Program-made: the position numbers and the translations under genes | The notes under the pieces: model-generated | Databases searched by the model: none | What the model was told of the DNA's origin: nothing | Seen by the model: only the letters and a program-made list of their open reading frames with translations | DNA from: Selenomonas sp963544755 | GTDB taxonomy: Bacteria; Bacillota; Negativicutes; Selenomonadales; Selenomonadaceae | Direction: 5' to 3' | Assembly: GCA_963544755.1 (NCBI GenBank) | Contig: CAUUGH010000032.1 | Coordinates: 1-20,998, forward strand | DNA length: 20,998 nucleotides | In this document: positions 1 to 6,191 of the stretch, in pieces | How the letters are laid out: every line of letters begins with the position of its first letter | How positions within the stretch are numbered: position 1 is the first letter of the stretch

Positions 1-49
1 GGCCTCATCGTCCCGAACGATGCGCTCTACCAAGCTGAGCCACATCCCG
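1..49 (-). tRNA. tRNA-Pro (CGG anticodon), partial at window edge
   Basis: Read on the minus strand from 49 down to 1, this is the 5' part of a tRNA. It shows a 7-nt acceptor strand CGGGATG, TG at positions 8-9, a D-arm (GCTC...GAGC enclosing AGCTTGGTA), and an anticodon stem CATCG/CGATG around the loop TTCGGGA. The anticodon is therefore CGG, which decodes proline codon CCG. The sequence runs off the window in the variable loop, so the T-arm and 3' end are not visible. Confidence 0.93.
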
Positions 50-61
50 ACAACAATGAAT

Positions 62-90
62 ATTATACTATGAGGATTTAATAAATGCAA
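62..90 (-). promoter_or_regulatory. Promoter of the tRNA-Pro gene
   Basis: On the minus strand there is a perfect -10 box TATAAT (67-62) and a weaker -35 box TTGCAT (90-85), separated by 17 nt. The predicted start is near 55, only a few bases before the mature 5' end of the tRNA at 49. The position and the perfect -10 support the call; the -35 matches only half of the consensus. Confidence 0.6.
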
Positions 91-176
91 GATGCGGCGT
101 GAAAGTTTTCTTCTGAGGAAGAAGTTCTTTTAAGAGCAGGATTTTCATGCATTTTGGGGAATTTAAGAAAACGAAA

Positions 177-185
177 TGGTAAAAT
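177..185 (+). promoter_or_regulatory. Probable extended -10 promoter for xpaC-telA
   Basis: TG-G-TAAAAT at 177-185 fits an extended -10 element. No convincing -35 lies at the right distance. Transcription would start near 192, giving a short leader that carries the GGAGGT ribosome binding site at 202-207, 8 nt before the xpaC ATG. Confidence 0.4.
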
Positions 186-215
186 GAAAAATTTTATTTT
201 CGGAGGTACGTCTAG

Positions 216-1199
216 ATGTTTTATCTCTATATAATTTTTGCCATCGCATCTGTAGTTAGCGGCGCTTGGCTAGGTTATGAAGGAGCGTTCTGGCTAGCAG
301 GCGTAACGCTTTTTCTTGGCGGTGCTGCGTTTTTTCAAGCGCAGGGTATGCATAGAAAAAAGCTCGGGCTGCAATTAAAAAAAGCGCGGCTAAAAGATGT
401 GTCTGATGCGCGTGTGCAGCTTTTAGAGGAGAATTTTTCTAAAGCGGTCAAAGACTACGATGATTTACAAGCCCTGCGCCCTAGGATAAAAGATCGCGAG
501 ATGGCTAAAGAGTTCTCTTTGCTGCAAAATGTCTCCGGCAATATGCTGCGTTATTTAGAAAAAAATCCTGATCGCATTGCGGCGGCAGAGGATTTTATCG
601 GCATTTATCAAGATAGAGCCGCCGTCATACTGCATCAGTATGTAGAGCTTGAAGAGACACAGTTTGCATCTGATGAGCTGCTGCAAGCAAAAGCACGCAT
701 TAAGGATATGCTCTCTTCGTTACGCTCGGCTTATGATGAAGAATTTAAGCGCATCCTCAATTATCAGATACTAGATCTAAATGCTGAAATTGATGTACTA
801 AAGCACTCGATGCGAGAATCTAACGAAAGTCAAGCACATACATTTGCGGCAGAAAACATACCCCCTTTGGTGCAAAAAAAGCGAGCGTATCCGATAAATA
901 CGGCAAAACCTATTTCTTTTATCCTACAAAAAATTTCTAAGTTCGCACGCGGCACTAGCGTTATCCCACAAGAGCTTTATTGGCAAACCGTAAGCCGTAA
1001 GTTTAAAGCATCGCTTCTTGGCATATTCTTAGGCGGCATCGGCGCACATAAATTTTTTCTCGGCAAGAATTTTCAAGGCATCGGCTATATCGCGTTTATT
1101 TGGACGGGGCTGCCGATCTTTGTGGGCTTCATCGAGGGTGTGCGTTGGCTCTTTATGTCAGTGGATGATTTTTACTTAGATTATTGTGATGATAATTAA
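216..1199 (+). CDS. xpaC: XpaC-family membrane protein with C-terminal TM2 domain
   Basis: This is a 327-residue protein. Two hydrophobic segments near residues 3-20 and 23-41 form an N-terminal membrane hairpin. A long charged helical region follows (about 45-250), as in the XpaC family (named for 5-bromo-4-chloroindolyl phosphate hydrolysis; its real function is not established). Residues about 258-315 look like a TM2 domain: a Gly-rich helix with GGIGAHKFFLGK, a short turn, a second helix, and the ending SVDDFYLDY. Bacillus XpaC is about 200 residues, so the TM2 part looks like an added domain. The start has GGAGGT 8 nt upstream. The stop codon overlaps the ribosome binding site of telA, 12 nt before its ATG, so the two genes are surely co-transcribed. 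Known xpaC-telA pairing supports the family call; the biochemical role is unknown. Confidence 0.82.
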   Translation: MFYLYIIFAIASVVSGAWLGYEGAFWLAGVTLFLGGAAFFQAQGMHRKKLGLQLKKARLKDVSDARVQLLEENFSKAVKDYDDLQALRPRIKDREMAKEFSLLQNVSGNMLRYLEKNPDRIAAAEDFIGIYQDRAAVILHQYVELEETQFASDELLQAKARIKDMLSSLRSAYDEEFKRILNYQILDLNAEIDVLKHSMRESNESQAHTFAAENIPPLVQKKRAYPINTAKPISFILQKISKFARGTSVIPQELYWQTVSRKFKASLLGIFLGGIGAHKFFLGKNFQGIGYIAFIWTGLPIFVGFIEGVRWLFMSVDDFYLDYCDDN

Positions 1200-1211
1200 G
1201 GAGATGACGAA

Positions 1212-2366
1212 ATGGCAGAAATTAACCTAGAAGATCTATTGCATAAGAAAACGCAAGAAAGCGCGGCAAATGTGCCTGAAGTCACGCCCCAAAAAGAGCT
1301 TGAGAACATTGAAAAAGCAGTCGAAAAGCTAACACCTGCCGAGCGTGCTGCGGTAGAGAAAATTAAAGACGGGCTTAATCTTACAGATTCGGCGGCGATC
1401 ATCAACTTTGGCACGGCGGCACAAAAAAATATTGCCGACTTTTCAGATAATATTCTAAGCAATGTACGAGCAAAAGACAGTGGCTATGTCGGTGAACTTT
1501 TAGGTGAGCTTTTAACCAATGTCAAAAACTTCGAGCCAAAAGTATCAGATGGCGGCTTTTTGAAAAAATTGCCGCTCGTCGGCTCTTTGGTCGGCAAGGC
1601 GAAAAATATGATGCAAGGCTACGAAAAAGTGTCTGTGCAGGTTGAAAAAGTCAAGACTTCGCTACAAAAGGCACGAATGTTGATGATGAAAGATGTCGCC
1701 ATGCTAGATGAGCTTTTTGCTAAGAATATTGAGTATTTCAAATCACTAGAGCTTTATATTCGCGCCGGTGAAGAAAAGCTCCAAGAGATGCACGAGGTAA
1801 CGCTTCCTAAGCTGCGTACGCAGGCTGCCGCCTCAAGTGATCCGATGGCAGCGCAGGTCGTAAACGACTTTGAAAACAACGTAGAGCGTTTTGAAAAAAA
1901 GGTACACGACCTAAAGATCAGTAAAACGATCTCTATCCAGACGGCGCCGCAAATCCGCCTTATACAAAATAACGACAAAGTGCTTATCGACCGCGTGCAA
2001 AGCGCGATCTATAACTCTATTCCGCTCTGGAAAAACCAAATGGTCATAGCACTCGGGCTGACGAATCAGCGCAAAGTCCTTGAAATGCAGCACTCTGTCA
2101 ACGAGATGACAAACAATCTTTTGAAAAAAAACGCCGAGATGCTAAAGATCGGCACGCTAGAAACAGCCAAAGAGAACGAACGCAGCATTGTAGATATTGA
2201 AACCGTACGCAAGGTAAATGACGATCTCATAACGACTATCGAAGAGACGATAAAGATTCAACAAGATGGCAGAGCAAAACGCCGTGCAGCAGAAGCTGAG
2301 CTTGCAGCACTTGAAGATAGACTTAAAAAAGCACTAGAAAGCACGCTTGACAAGCGCCATGATTGA
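1212..2366 (+). CDS. telA: TelA-family toxic anion resistance protein
   Basis: This 384-residue protein matches the TelA/YaaN/YceH family (named for tellurite resistance) in length and character. It has an acidic N-terminus, then an almost entirely helical, charged body with predicted coiled coils. Recognisable family stretches are the KLPLVGSLVGK region near residue 120 and the LGLTNQRKVLEMQ region near residue 280. No signal peptide or membrane segment is present, so it should be cytoplasmic or peripheral, probably acting with the membrane protein XpaC upstream. The ribosome binding site TAAGGAG overlaps the xpaC stop. The TGA stop (2364-2366) lies inside the -35 box of the next promoter. 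Its link to tellurite resistance in this organism is family-based only. Confidence 0.88.
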   Translation: MAEINLEDLLHKKTQESAANVPEVTPQKELENIEKAVEKLTPAERAAVEKIKDGLNLTDSAAIINFGTAAQKNIADFSDNILSNVRAKDSGYVGELLGELLTNVKNFEPKVSDGGFLKKLPLVGSLVGKAKNMMQGYEKVSVQVEKVKTSLQKARMLMMKDVAMLDELFAKNIEYFKSLELYIRAGEEKLQEMHEVTLPKLRTQAAASSDPMAAQVVNDFENNVERFEKKVHDLKISKTISIQTAPQIRLIQNNDKVLIDRVQSAIYNSIPLWKNQMVIALGLTNQRKVLEMQHSVNEMTNNLLKKNAEMLKIGTLETAKENERSIVDIETVRKVNDDLITTIEETIKIQQDGRAKRRAAEAELAALEDRLKKALESTLDKRHD

Positions 2367-2392
2367 CAGCGTTTCTCTTCGTCTGGTATCAT
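2363..2392 (+). promoter_or_regulatory. Promoter of the pur operon
   Basis: A perfect -35 box TTGACA lies at 2363-2368 and an extended -10 TGG-TATCAT at 2384-2392, with an 18-nt spacer. The -35 includes the TGA stop of telA. The start is predicted near 2399, giving a leader of about 180 nt before purE. A 9-bp inverted repeat (CAGCGTTTC at 2367-2375, GAAACGCTG at 2400-2408) flanks the -10 symmetrically and could be an operator. Confidence 0.65.
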
Positions 2393-2408
2393 ACTAAAGG
2401 AAACGCTG
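2367..2408. repeat. 9-bp inverted repeat around the pur promoter core
   Basis: The arms CAGCGTTTC (2367-2375) and GAAACGCTG (2400-2408) are perfect complements separated by 24 nt. The centre falls on the -10 box and the arm centres are 33 bp apart, about three helical turns. No T-tract follows, so it is not a terminator. It does not resemble the Bacillus PurBox. A role as repressor operator is an inference. Confidence 0.4.
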
Positions 2409-2413
2409 ATAAA

Positions 2414-2539
2414 ATGAAGTCTTACAGATTGGCAGAGATTTTTTCGTCAGAGCAAGGTGGAAGATCTGACGCAGATTGCTACTTTGTGGAGAATTTTCGC
2501 CAAAGTGTGGGCAAAAGGCGCGTCAAGACAGGTGGCTAA
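2414..2539 (+). CDS. Possible 41-codon small ORF in the pur leader
   Basis: An ATG at 2414 opens a 41-residue frame ending in TAA at 2537-2539, entirely inside the predicted purE leader. The product would start MKSYRLAEIF and end in a basic tail, GKRRVKTGG. I recognise no family. An AAAGGA at 2396-2401 could act as ribosome binding site but is rather distant and lies at the predicted transcript start, so translation would be weak. There is no run of regulatory codons of the amino-acid attenuator type. The interval also holds a 7-bp inverted repeat (2445-2451 with 2465-2471). It may be a leader peptide, a small protein, or chance within a structured RNA leader. Confidence 0.3.
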   Translation: MKSYRLAEIFSSEQGGRSDADCYFVENFRQSVGKRRVKTGG

Positions 2540-2577
2540 ATTTATCGGCGCTTTAAAGGCAAGGAGATGATTCATTA

Positions 2578-3069
2578 ATGAAAGCAGCTCTTTTTATGGG
2601 AAGTGACTCAGACTGGCCGATCATGAAGCCGGCAGCAGAGCTATTGCAAGAGTTCGGCGTTACCGTCGATGTCATCGTAGCGTCGGCGCATCGCACGCCT
2701 GCAAAGGTGCAAACTTACGCCGAAAGTGCGCGCGAAAACGGCGTAAGCGTCATCATCGCAGCGGCAGGAGCAGCGGCTCACTTAGCAGGCGTCATTGCAA
2801 GCTACACGACGCTGCCCATCATCGGCGTACCGATCAATGCCACACCGCTTAACGGTCTTGACGCGCTATTTAGCACGGTGCAGATGCCCTCTGGCGTTCC
2901 TGTCGCAACGATGGCGGTCAACGGCGCGAAAAATGCAGCTATTTTTGCCCTTGAAATCTTCGGTACGCAAAATGCTACCGTGGCAAAACAGCTAGAAGCT
3001 TACCGCGAGAAGCTAAGAGAAAACGTGGCAAAAAAAGCGGCGCGTATCGCCTCACAGATAAACCACTAA
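2578..3069 (+). CDS. purE: N5-carboxyaminoimidazole ribonucleotide mutase (PurE)
   Basis: PurE makes CAIR, the sixth-step intermediate of purine synthesis, from N5-CAIR. The 163-residue length is typical for bacterial PurE. Visible motifs are GSDSDWP (residues 8-14) and SAHRTP (about 39-44), which carries the catalytic His. The glycine/alanine-rich GAAAHLAGVIAS loop and the region NGLDALFSTVQMPSGVPVAT are also present. These point to the class I mutase type, which normally needs PurK; no purK lies in the window. AAGGAG at 2561-2566 precedes the ATG. It is the first certain gene of the pur operon, 24 nt before purC. Confidence 0.96.
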   Translation: MKAALFMGSDSDWPIMKPAAELLQEFGVTVDVIVASAHRTPAKVQTYAESARENGVSVIIAAAGAAAHLAGVIASYTTLPIIGVPINATPLNGLDALFSTVQMPSGVPVATMAVNGAKNAAIFALEIFGTQNATVAKQLEAYREKLRENVAKKAARIASQINH

Positions 3070-3093
3070 AAAGCTAACGGAGGACGAAAAATC

Positions 3094-3807
3094 ATGTGCA
3101 AAAAAGTTCTGTACGAAGGCAAGGCAAAGATCTTGTACCAGATGAAAAGCCCCGACGAGCTTCTCATTTATTACAAGGACGACGCGACGGCAGGTAACGG
3201 TGCAAAAAAAGGCATAATTATCAACAAGGGAATCATAAACAACAAGATCACAGCTTTTTTCTTTGACCTCCTGAAAAAAAACGGCATCAAGCATCACTTT
3301 ATCAGTATGCCAAGCGAGCGCGAAATGATCGTTAAAAAGCTTGAGATCATCCCTTTAGAGGTCGTAGTGCGAAACATCGCGGCAGGAAGTTTATCTAAGC
3401 GTCTAGGTCTTGCCGAAGGCACAAAAATGGCGATGCCGATTGTAGAACTTTACTATAAAAGCGATGCGCTAGGCGATCCGATGATCAATCATTACCATAT
3501 CAAGGCGATGGCTATGGCAACAGATGAAGAAATTTGTAAAATTGAGCAGCAATCGCTAAAAATCAACGAGATTATGCAAGATTATCTAAAGAAAAAGGAA
3601 ATAACGCTCGTCGATTTTAAGCTGGAATTTGGCAAAGATAAGAACGGCGCGATCATCCTCGCCGACGAAATTTCGCCGGACAACTGCCGCTTTTGGGATA
3701 GCGATACAAACGAAAAGCTCGATAAAGACAGGTTTCGCCGCGACCTTGGCAGCGTAGAAGATGCCTACAAGGAGATTTTACGCCGCTTGACAGACGAAAA
3801 GCACTAA
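3094..3807 (+). CDS. purC: SAICAR synthetase (PurC)
   Basis: PurC condenses CAIR with aspartate using ATP to form SAICAR. The 237-residue length is normal. Family motifs visible are the N-terminal YEGKAKILY, the KDDATAGNGAKKG loop, PLEVVVRNIAAGSL in the middle, LVDFKLEFG, and DEISPDNCRFWD near the C-terminus. GGAGG at 3080-3084 sits 9 nt before the ATG. The gene is followed by a terminator hairpin instead of running directly into the next pur gene. Confidence 0.97.
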   Translation: MCKKVLYEGKAKILYQMKSPDELLIYYKDDATAGNGAKKGIIINKGIINNKITAFFFDLLKKNGIKHHFISMPSEREMIVKKLEIIPLEVVVRNIAAGSLSKRLGLAEGTKMAMPIVELYYKSDALGDPMINHYHIKAMAMATDEEICKIEQQSLKINEIMQDYLKKKEITLVDFKLEFGKDKNGAIILADEISPDNCRFWDSDTNEKLDKDRFRRDLGSVEDAYKEILRRLTDEKH

Positions 3808-3817
3808 TACGGCATGA

Positions 3818-3852
3818 CCCTCTGCCATTTTCCTTAAATGGCGGTGGGTTTT
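3818..3852 (+). terminator. Intrinsic terminator inside the pur operon (purC/purM gap)
   Basis: A hairpin with arms 3818-3830 and 3836-3848 (core GCCATTT/AAATGGC, extended by a T:G pair, a C:G pair, one T:T mismatch and three C:G pairs) has a 5-nt loop. It is followed at once by TTTTGTGTATTTC. Stem, loop and T-tract meet the usual criteria, though the tract is interrupted. It lies 11 nt after purC and 46 nt before purM. It probably lowers transcription of the downstream genes. Confidence 0.65.
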
Positions 3853-3897
3853 GTGTATTTCTTTACATTTTTTGCGATTCTTTTGTAAGGAGGCAAA

Positions 3898-4950
3898 ATG
3901 GAAAAGAGACTTACCTACCGCGATGCCGGCGTAGACATCGACGCGGCAAATACATCCATCAAACTCATCAAAGAGAGCGTACAAAAGACGTATCGCCCCG
4001 AAGTCCTCGGCGATCTCGGTGGCTTCGGCGGACTTTTCGCACTAAATGCGGCAAAGTACAAAGAGCCGGTGCTAGTTTCCGGCACCGATGGCGTAGGCAC
4101 GAAGCTACAGCTTGCTTTCTTGCTCAAAAAACATGATACAATAGGGCAAGATGCCGTCGCTATGTGCGTCAATGACATACTTGTACAAGGCGCAGAGCCG
4201 CTTTTTTTCCTTGATTATCTGGCAACAGGTAGGCTCATCCCCGAGCAAATCGCCGCTATAGTAAAAGGCATCGCCGCCGCCTGCAAAAAATCGGGCTGTG
4301 CGCTCATAGGTGGCGAAACAGCAGAGATGGCAGGCTTTTACGCAGATGGCGAGTACGACATCGCAGGCTTTGCCGTCGGCGTGGTGGAAAAGTCTAAGAT
4401 CATCGGTTTTGAGCGCGTCAAAGAGGGCGATATATTGCTAGGTCTACCGTCTACCGGCGTTCACTCAAACGGCTTTTCGCTCGTGCGTAAGATCTGCTTT
4501 GAGTATAAAGGCTTTTTGGGTAAAGAAAAATTTCCCACGCTTAAAAAGACGCTTGGCGAAGAGCTTTTGACGCCAACGCGGCTTTATCCGAGTATTTGTC
4601 TACCGCTTATAGAAAAATTTGACATTCACGCCATGGTGCATATCACCGGCGGCGGCTTTTACGAAAATATTCCGCGCGCCCTGCCAGACACCCTTGCAGC
4701 CGAAATTGATGCCGCCGCTTGGCAAATGCCGCCTATCTTCAGCCTGTTGCAAGAGTGGGGAAATGTCGCTTGGCACGAGATGTATCGCACGTTCAACATG
4801 GGCATTGGCATGGTGATCATCACCTCAGACACAGAAGCGGCGAAGATTCGTACGCATCTTGCATCAATAGGCGAAACAGCCTATCTGATCGGTCGCGTCA
4901 AAAAAGGCACACATGACGTGACCATCAAAGGCGGTGTCTTTCATGACTAA
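3898..4950 (+). CDS. purM: Phosphoribosylformylglycinamidine cyclo-ligase (AIR synthetase, PurM)
   Basis: PurM closes the imidazole ring, converting FGAM to AIR with ATP. At 350 residues it has family length. It shows YRDAGVDIDAAN at the start, GGFGGLFAL, the ATP-binding GTDGVGTKLQLA segment, DAVAMCVNDILVQGAEPLFFLDY, LIGGETAEMAGFY, GLPSTGVHSNGFSLVR, and HITGGGFYENIPR. AAGGAGG at 3886-3892 supports the ATG. The last codons overlap the start of purN. A terminator-like hairpin just upstream separates it from purC; I found no strong promoter between the two. Confidence 0.97.
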   Translation: MEKRLTYRDAGVDIDAANTSIKLIKESVQKTYRPEVLGDLGGFGGLFALNAAKYKEPVLVSGTDGVGTKLQLAFLLKKHDTIGQDAVAMCVNDILVQGAEPLFFLDYLATGRLIPEQIAAIVKGIAAACKKSGCALIGGETAEMAGFYADGEYDIAGFAVGVVEKSKIIGFERVKEGDILLGLPSTGVHSNGFSLVRKICFEYKGFLGKEKFPTLKKTLGEELLTPTRLYPSICLPLIEKFDIHAMVHITGGGFYENIPRALPDTLAAEIDAAAWQMPPIFSLLQEWGNVAWHEMYRTFNMGIGMVIITSDTEAAKIRTHLASIGETAYLIGRVKKGTHDVTIKGGVFHD

Positions 4951-5554
4951 AGAAGTCATCGGCATCTTGTGCTCCGGGCGCGGCACAAATCTTGCATCTA
5001 TCATAAAGGCGCAAAAAAAAGGTGAGATCCGCGCACAAATAGCCATCGTCTTAGCAGATAGACCAGAAGCTAAAGCCTTAGAATACGCCAAAAAAGAGGG
5101 CATCGCTCATCGCTTTATTGACAAAAAGGCGTATACTTCGCGAGAAGCATTTGAAAAAAAGCTTGTCGCATCACTTGAAGAAGCCAGCGTAACGCTCGTC
5201 GTGCTTGCAGGCTTTATGTGCATCTTAAGCCCGTACTTCGTAGGTAAATTTCGTGGGCGCATCTTAAACATACATCCGTCGCTCCTGCCGTCCTTTAGTG
5301 GCGCACACGCACATCGCGACGCACTAGCCTACGGTGTCAAAATATCCGGCTGCACGGTTCATTTTGTCGATGAAGGCATGGATTCAGGCCCTATTATCTT
5401 GCAAGCGGCAGTGCCTATCCTGGATAATGATACAGAAGATACACTAGCCGCACGCATCTTAGAACAAGAGCATATCCTCTATCCGCGTGCCATCGCCCTT
5501 TATGTTGATGAGCGGCTGCAAGTAACAGGTCGCCATGTGACGATTTTAAAATGA
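4943..5554 (+). CDS. purN: Phosphoribosylglycinamide formyltransferase (PurN)
   Basis: PurN transfers a formyl group from 10-formyl-tetrahydrofolate to GAR. With the start at 4943 it has 203 residues. It shows the phosphate-binding SGRGTN (11-16), the catalytic Asn109 and His111 in LNIHPSLLPSF, and Asp147 in DEGMDSGP, all in the expected places. The ATG at 4943 overlaps the purM stop by 8 nt. AAAGG at 4927-4931 is a plausible ribosome binding site inside purM. A GTG at 4934 would add three residues and is less likely. Confidence 0.95.
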   Translation: MTKEVIGILCSGRGTNLASIIKAQKKGEIRAQIAIVLADRPEAKALEYAKKEGIAHRFIDKKAYTSREAFEKKLVASLEEASVTLVVLAGFMCILSPYFVGKFRGRILNIHPSLLPSFSGAHAHRDALAYGVKISGCTVHFVDEGMDSGPIILQAAVPILDNDTEDTLAARILEQEHILYPRAIALYVDERLQVTGRHVTILK

Positions 5555-5587
5555 GATGTTTCCTTAGATGAAAGGTGGAAACTTGCC

Positions 5588-6181
5588 ATGAAAATAAAGC
5601 GCGCTCTCATAAGTGTATCAGATAAGACGGGCATCATCGAATTTGCTCGTAAACTTGCCGATAGCGGCATTGAGATCGTATCGACAGGCGGCACTATGAA
5701 AGTGCTTCGCGATGCCTCTATACCCGTACTTTATGTAAGCGATGTCACGGGCTTTCCTGAAATCATGGACGGCAGAGTAAAGACACTCAATCCTTACATT
5801 CACGGCGGTATTCTTGCCGTGCGAGACGATCCAAAGCACGCCCAACAGCTAAAAGAACACAAAATAACACCAATTGATCTGGTCGTCGTCAACCTCTATC
5901 CGTTTGACGCGACAGCTGCCAAACCCAACGTAACACTTGCCGAGTGCATCGAAAGCATTGACATAGGTGGTCCTTCTATGATTCGCGCCGCCGCCAAAAA
6001 CTTCCGGTTCGTAGCCGTCGTAACAAATCCCTCACACTACGACGAAGTGGCAAATATGATTCAAAAAGAAGGCTGTGTACGCGGCATGAAGCGCATGGAG
6101 CTAGCACACGAGGCTTTTCATCATACGTCTGTGTATGACGAACACATTGCCGCCTATCTTGCGGCACAAATCGAAAAATAG
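5588..6181 (+). CDS. purH: IMP cyclohydrolase, free-standing PurH N-terminal domain
   Basis: This domain closes the purine ring (FAICAR to IMP). The 197 residues match only the N-terminal MGS-like half of bifunctional PurH, which is normally about 510 residues. The sequence holds ALISVSDKTGI at the start, VSTGGT, DGRVKTLNPYIHGGIL, VVNLYPFDAT and DIGGPSMIRAAAKN. It ends at YDEHIAAYLAAQIEK, where the linker to the AICAR formyltransferase domain normally begins. The end is clean: the stop codon overlaps the purD ribosome binding site, 10 nt before its ATG, and no formyltransferase remnant follows. The gene is therefore a split form, not a decayed one. The formyltransferase activity must be encoded elsewhere. 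AAAGGTGG at 5571-5578 precedes the ATG. Confidence 0.93.
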   Translation: MKIKRALISVSDKTGIIEFARKLADSGIEIVSTGGTMKVLRDASIPVLYVSDVTGFPEIMDGRVKTLNPYIHGGILAVRDDPKHAQQLKEHKITPIDLVVVNLYPFDATAAKPNVTLAECIESIDIGGPSMIRAAAKNFRFVAVVTNPSHYDEVANMIQKEGCVRGMKRMELAHEAFHHTSVYDEHIAAYLAAQIEK

Positions 6182-6191
6182 GAGAAACTAA

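Noticed and set aside
108..131. A small hairpin TTCTTC/GAAGAA followed by GTTCTTTT as a terminator.
   Set aside because: The stem is only 6 AT-rich base pairs, and no plus-strand gene is seen upstream.
2414..2577. A ZTP (pfl) riboswitch before purE, suggested by the purine context, a GATTGGCA and a TGGGCA in the leader.
   Set aside because: The highly conserved GUGACUGGCG and CCGCCUGGGC blocks and the required pairing are not present, so the similarity is no better than chance by eye.
3853..3897. A new promoter for purM after the terminator (TTTACA in a T-rich stretch).
   Set aside because: No acceptable -10 box lies at 16-18 nt from it.
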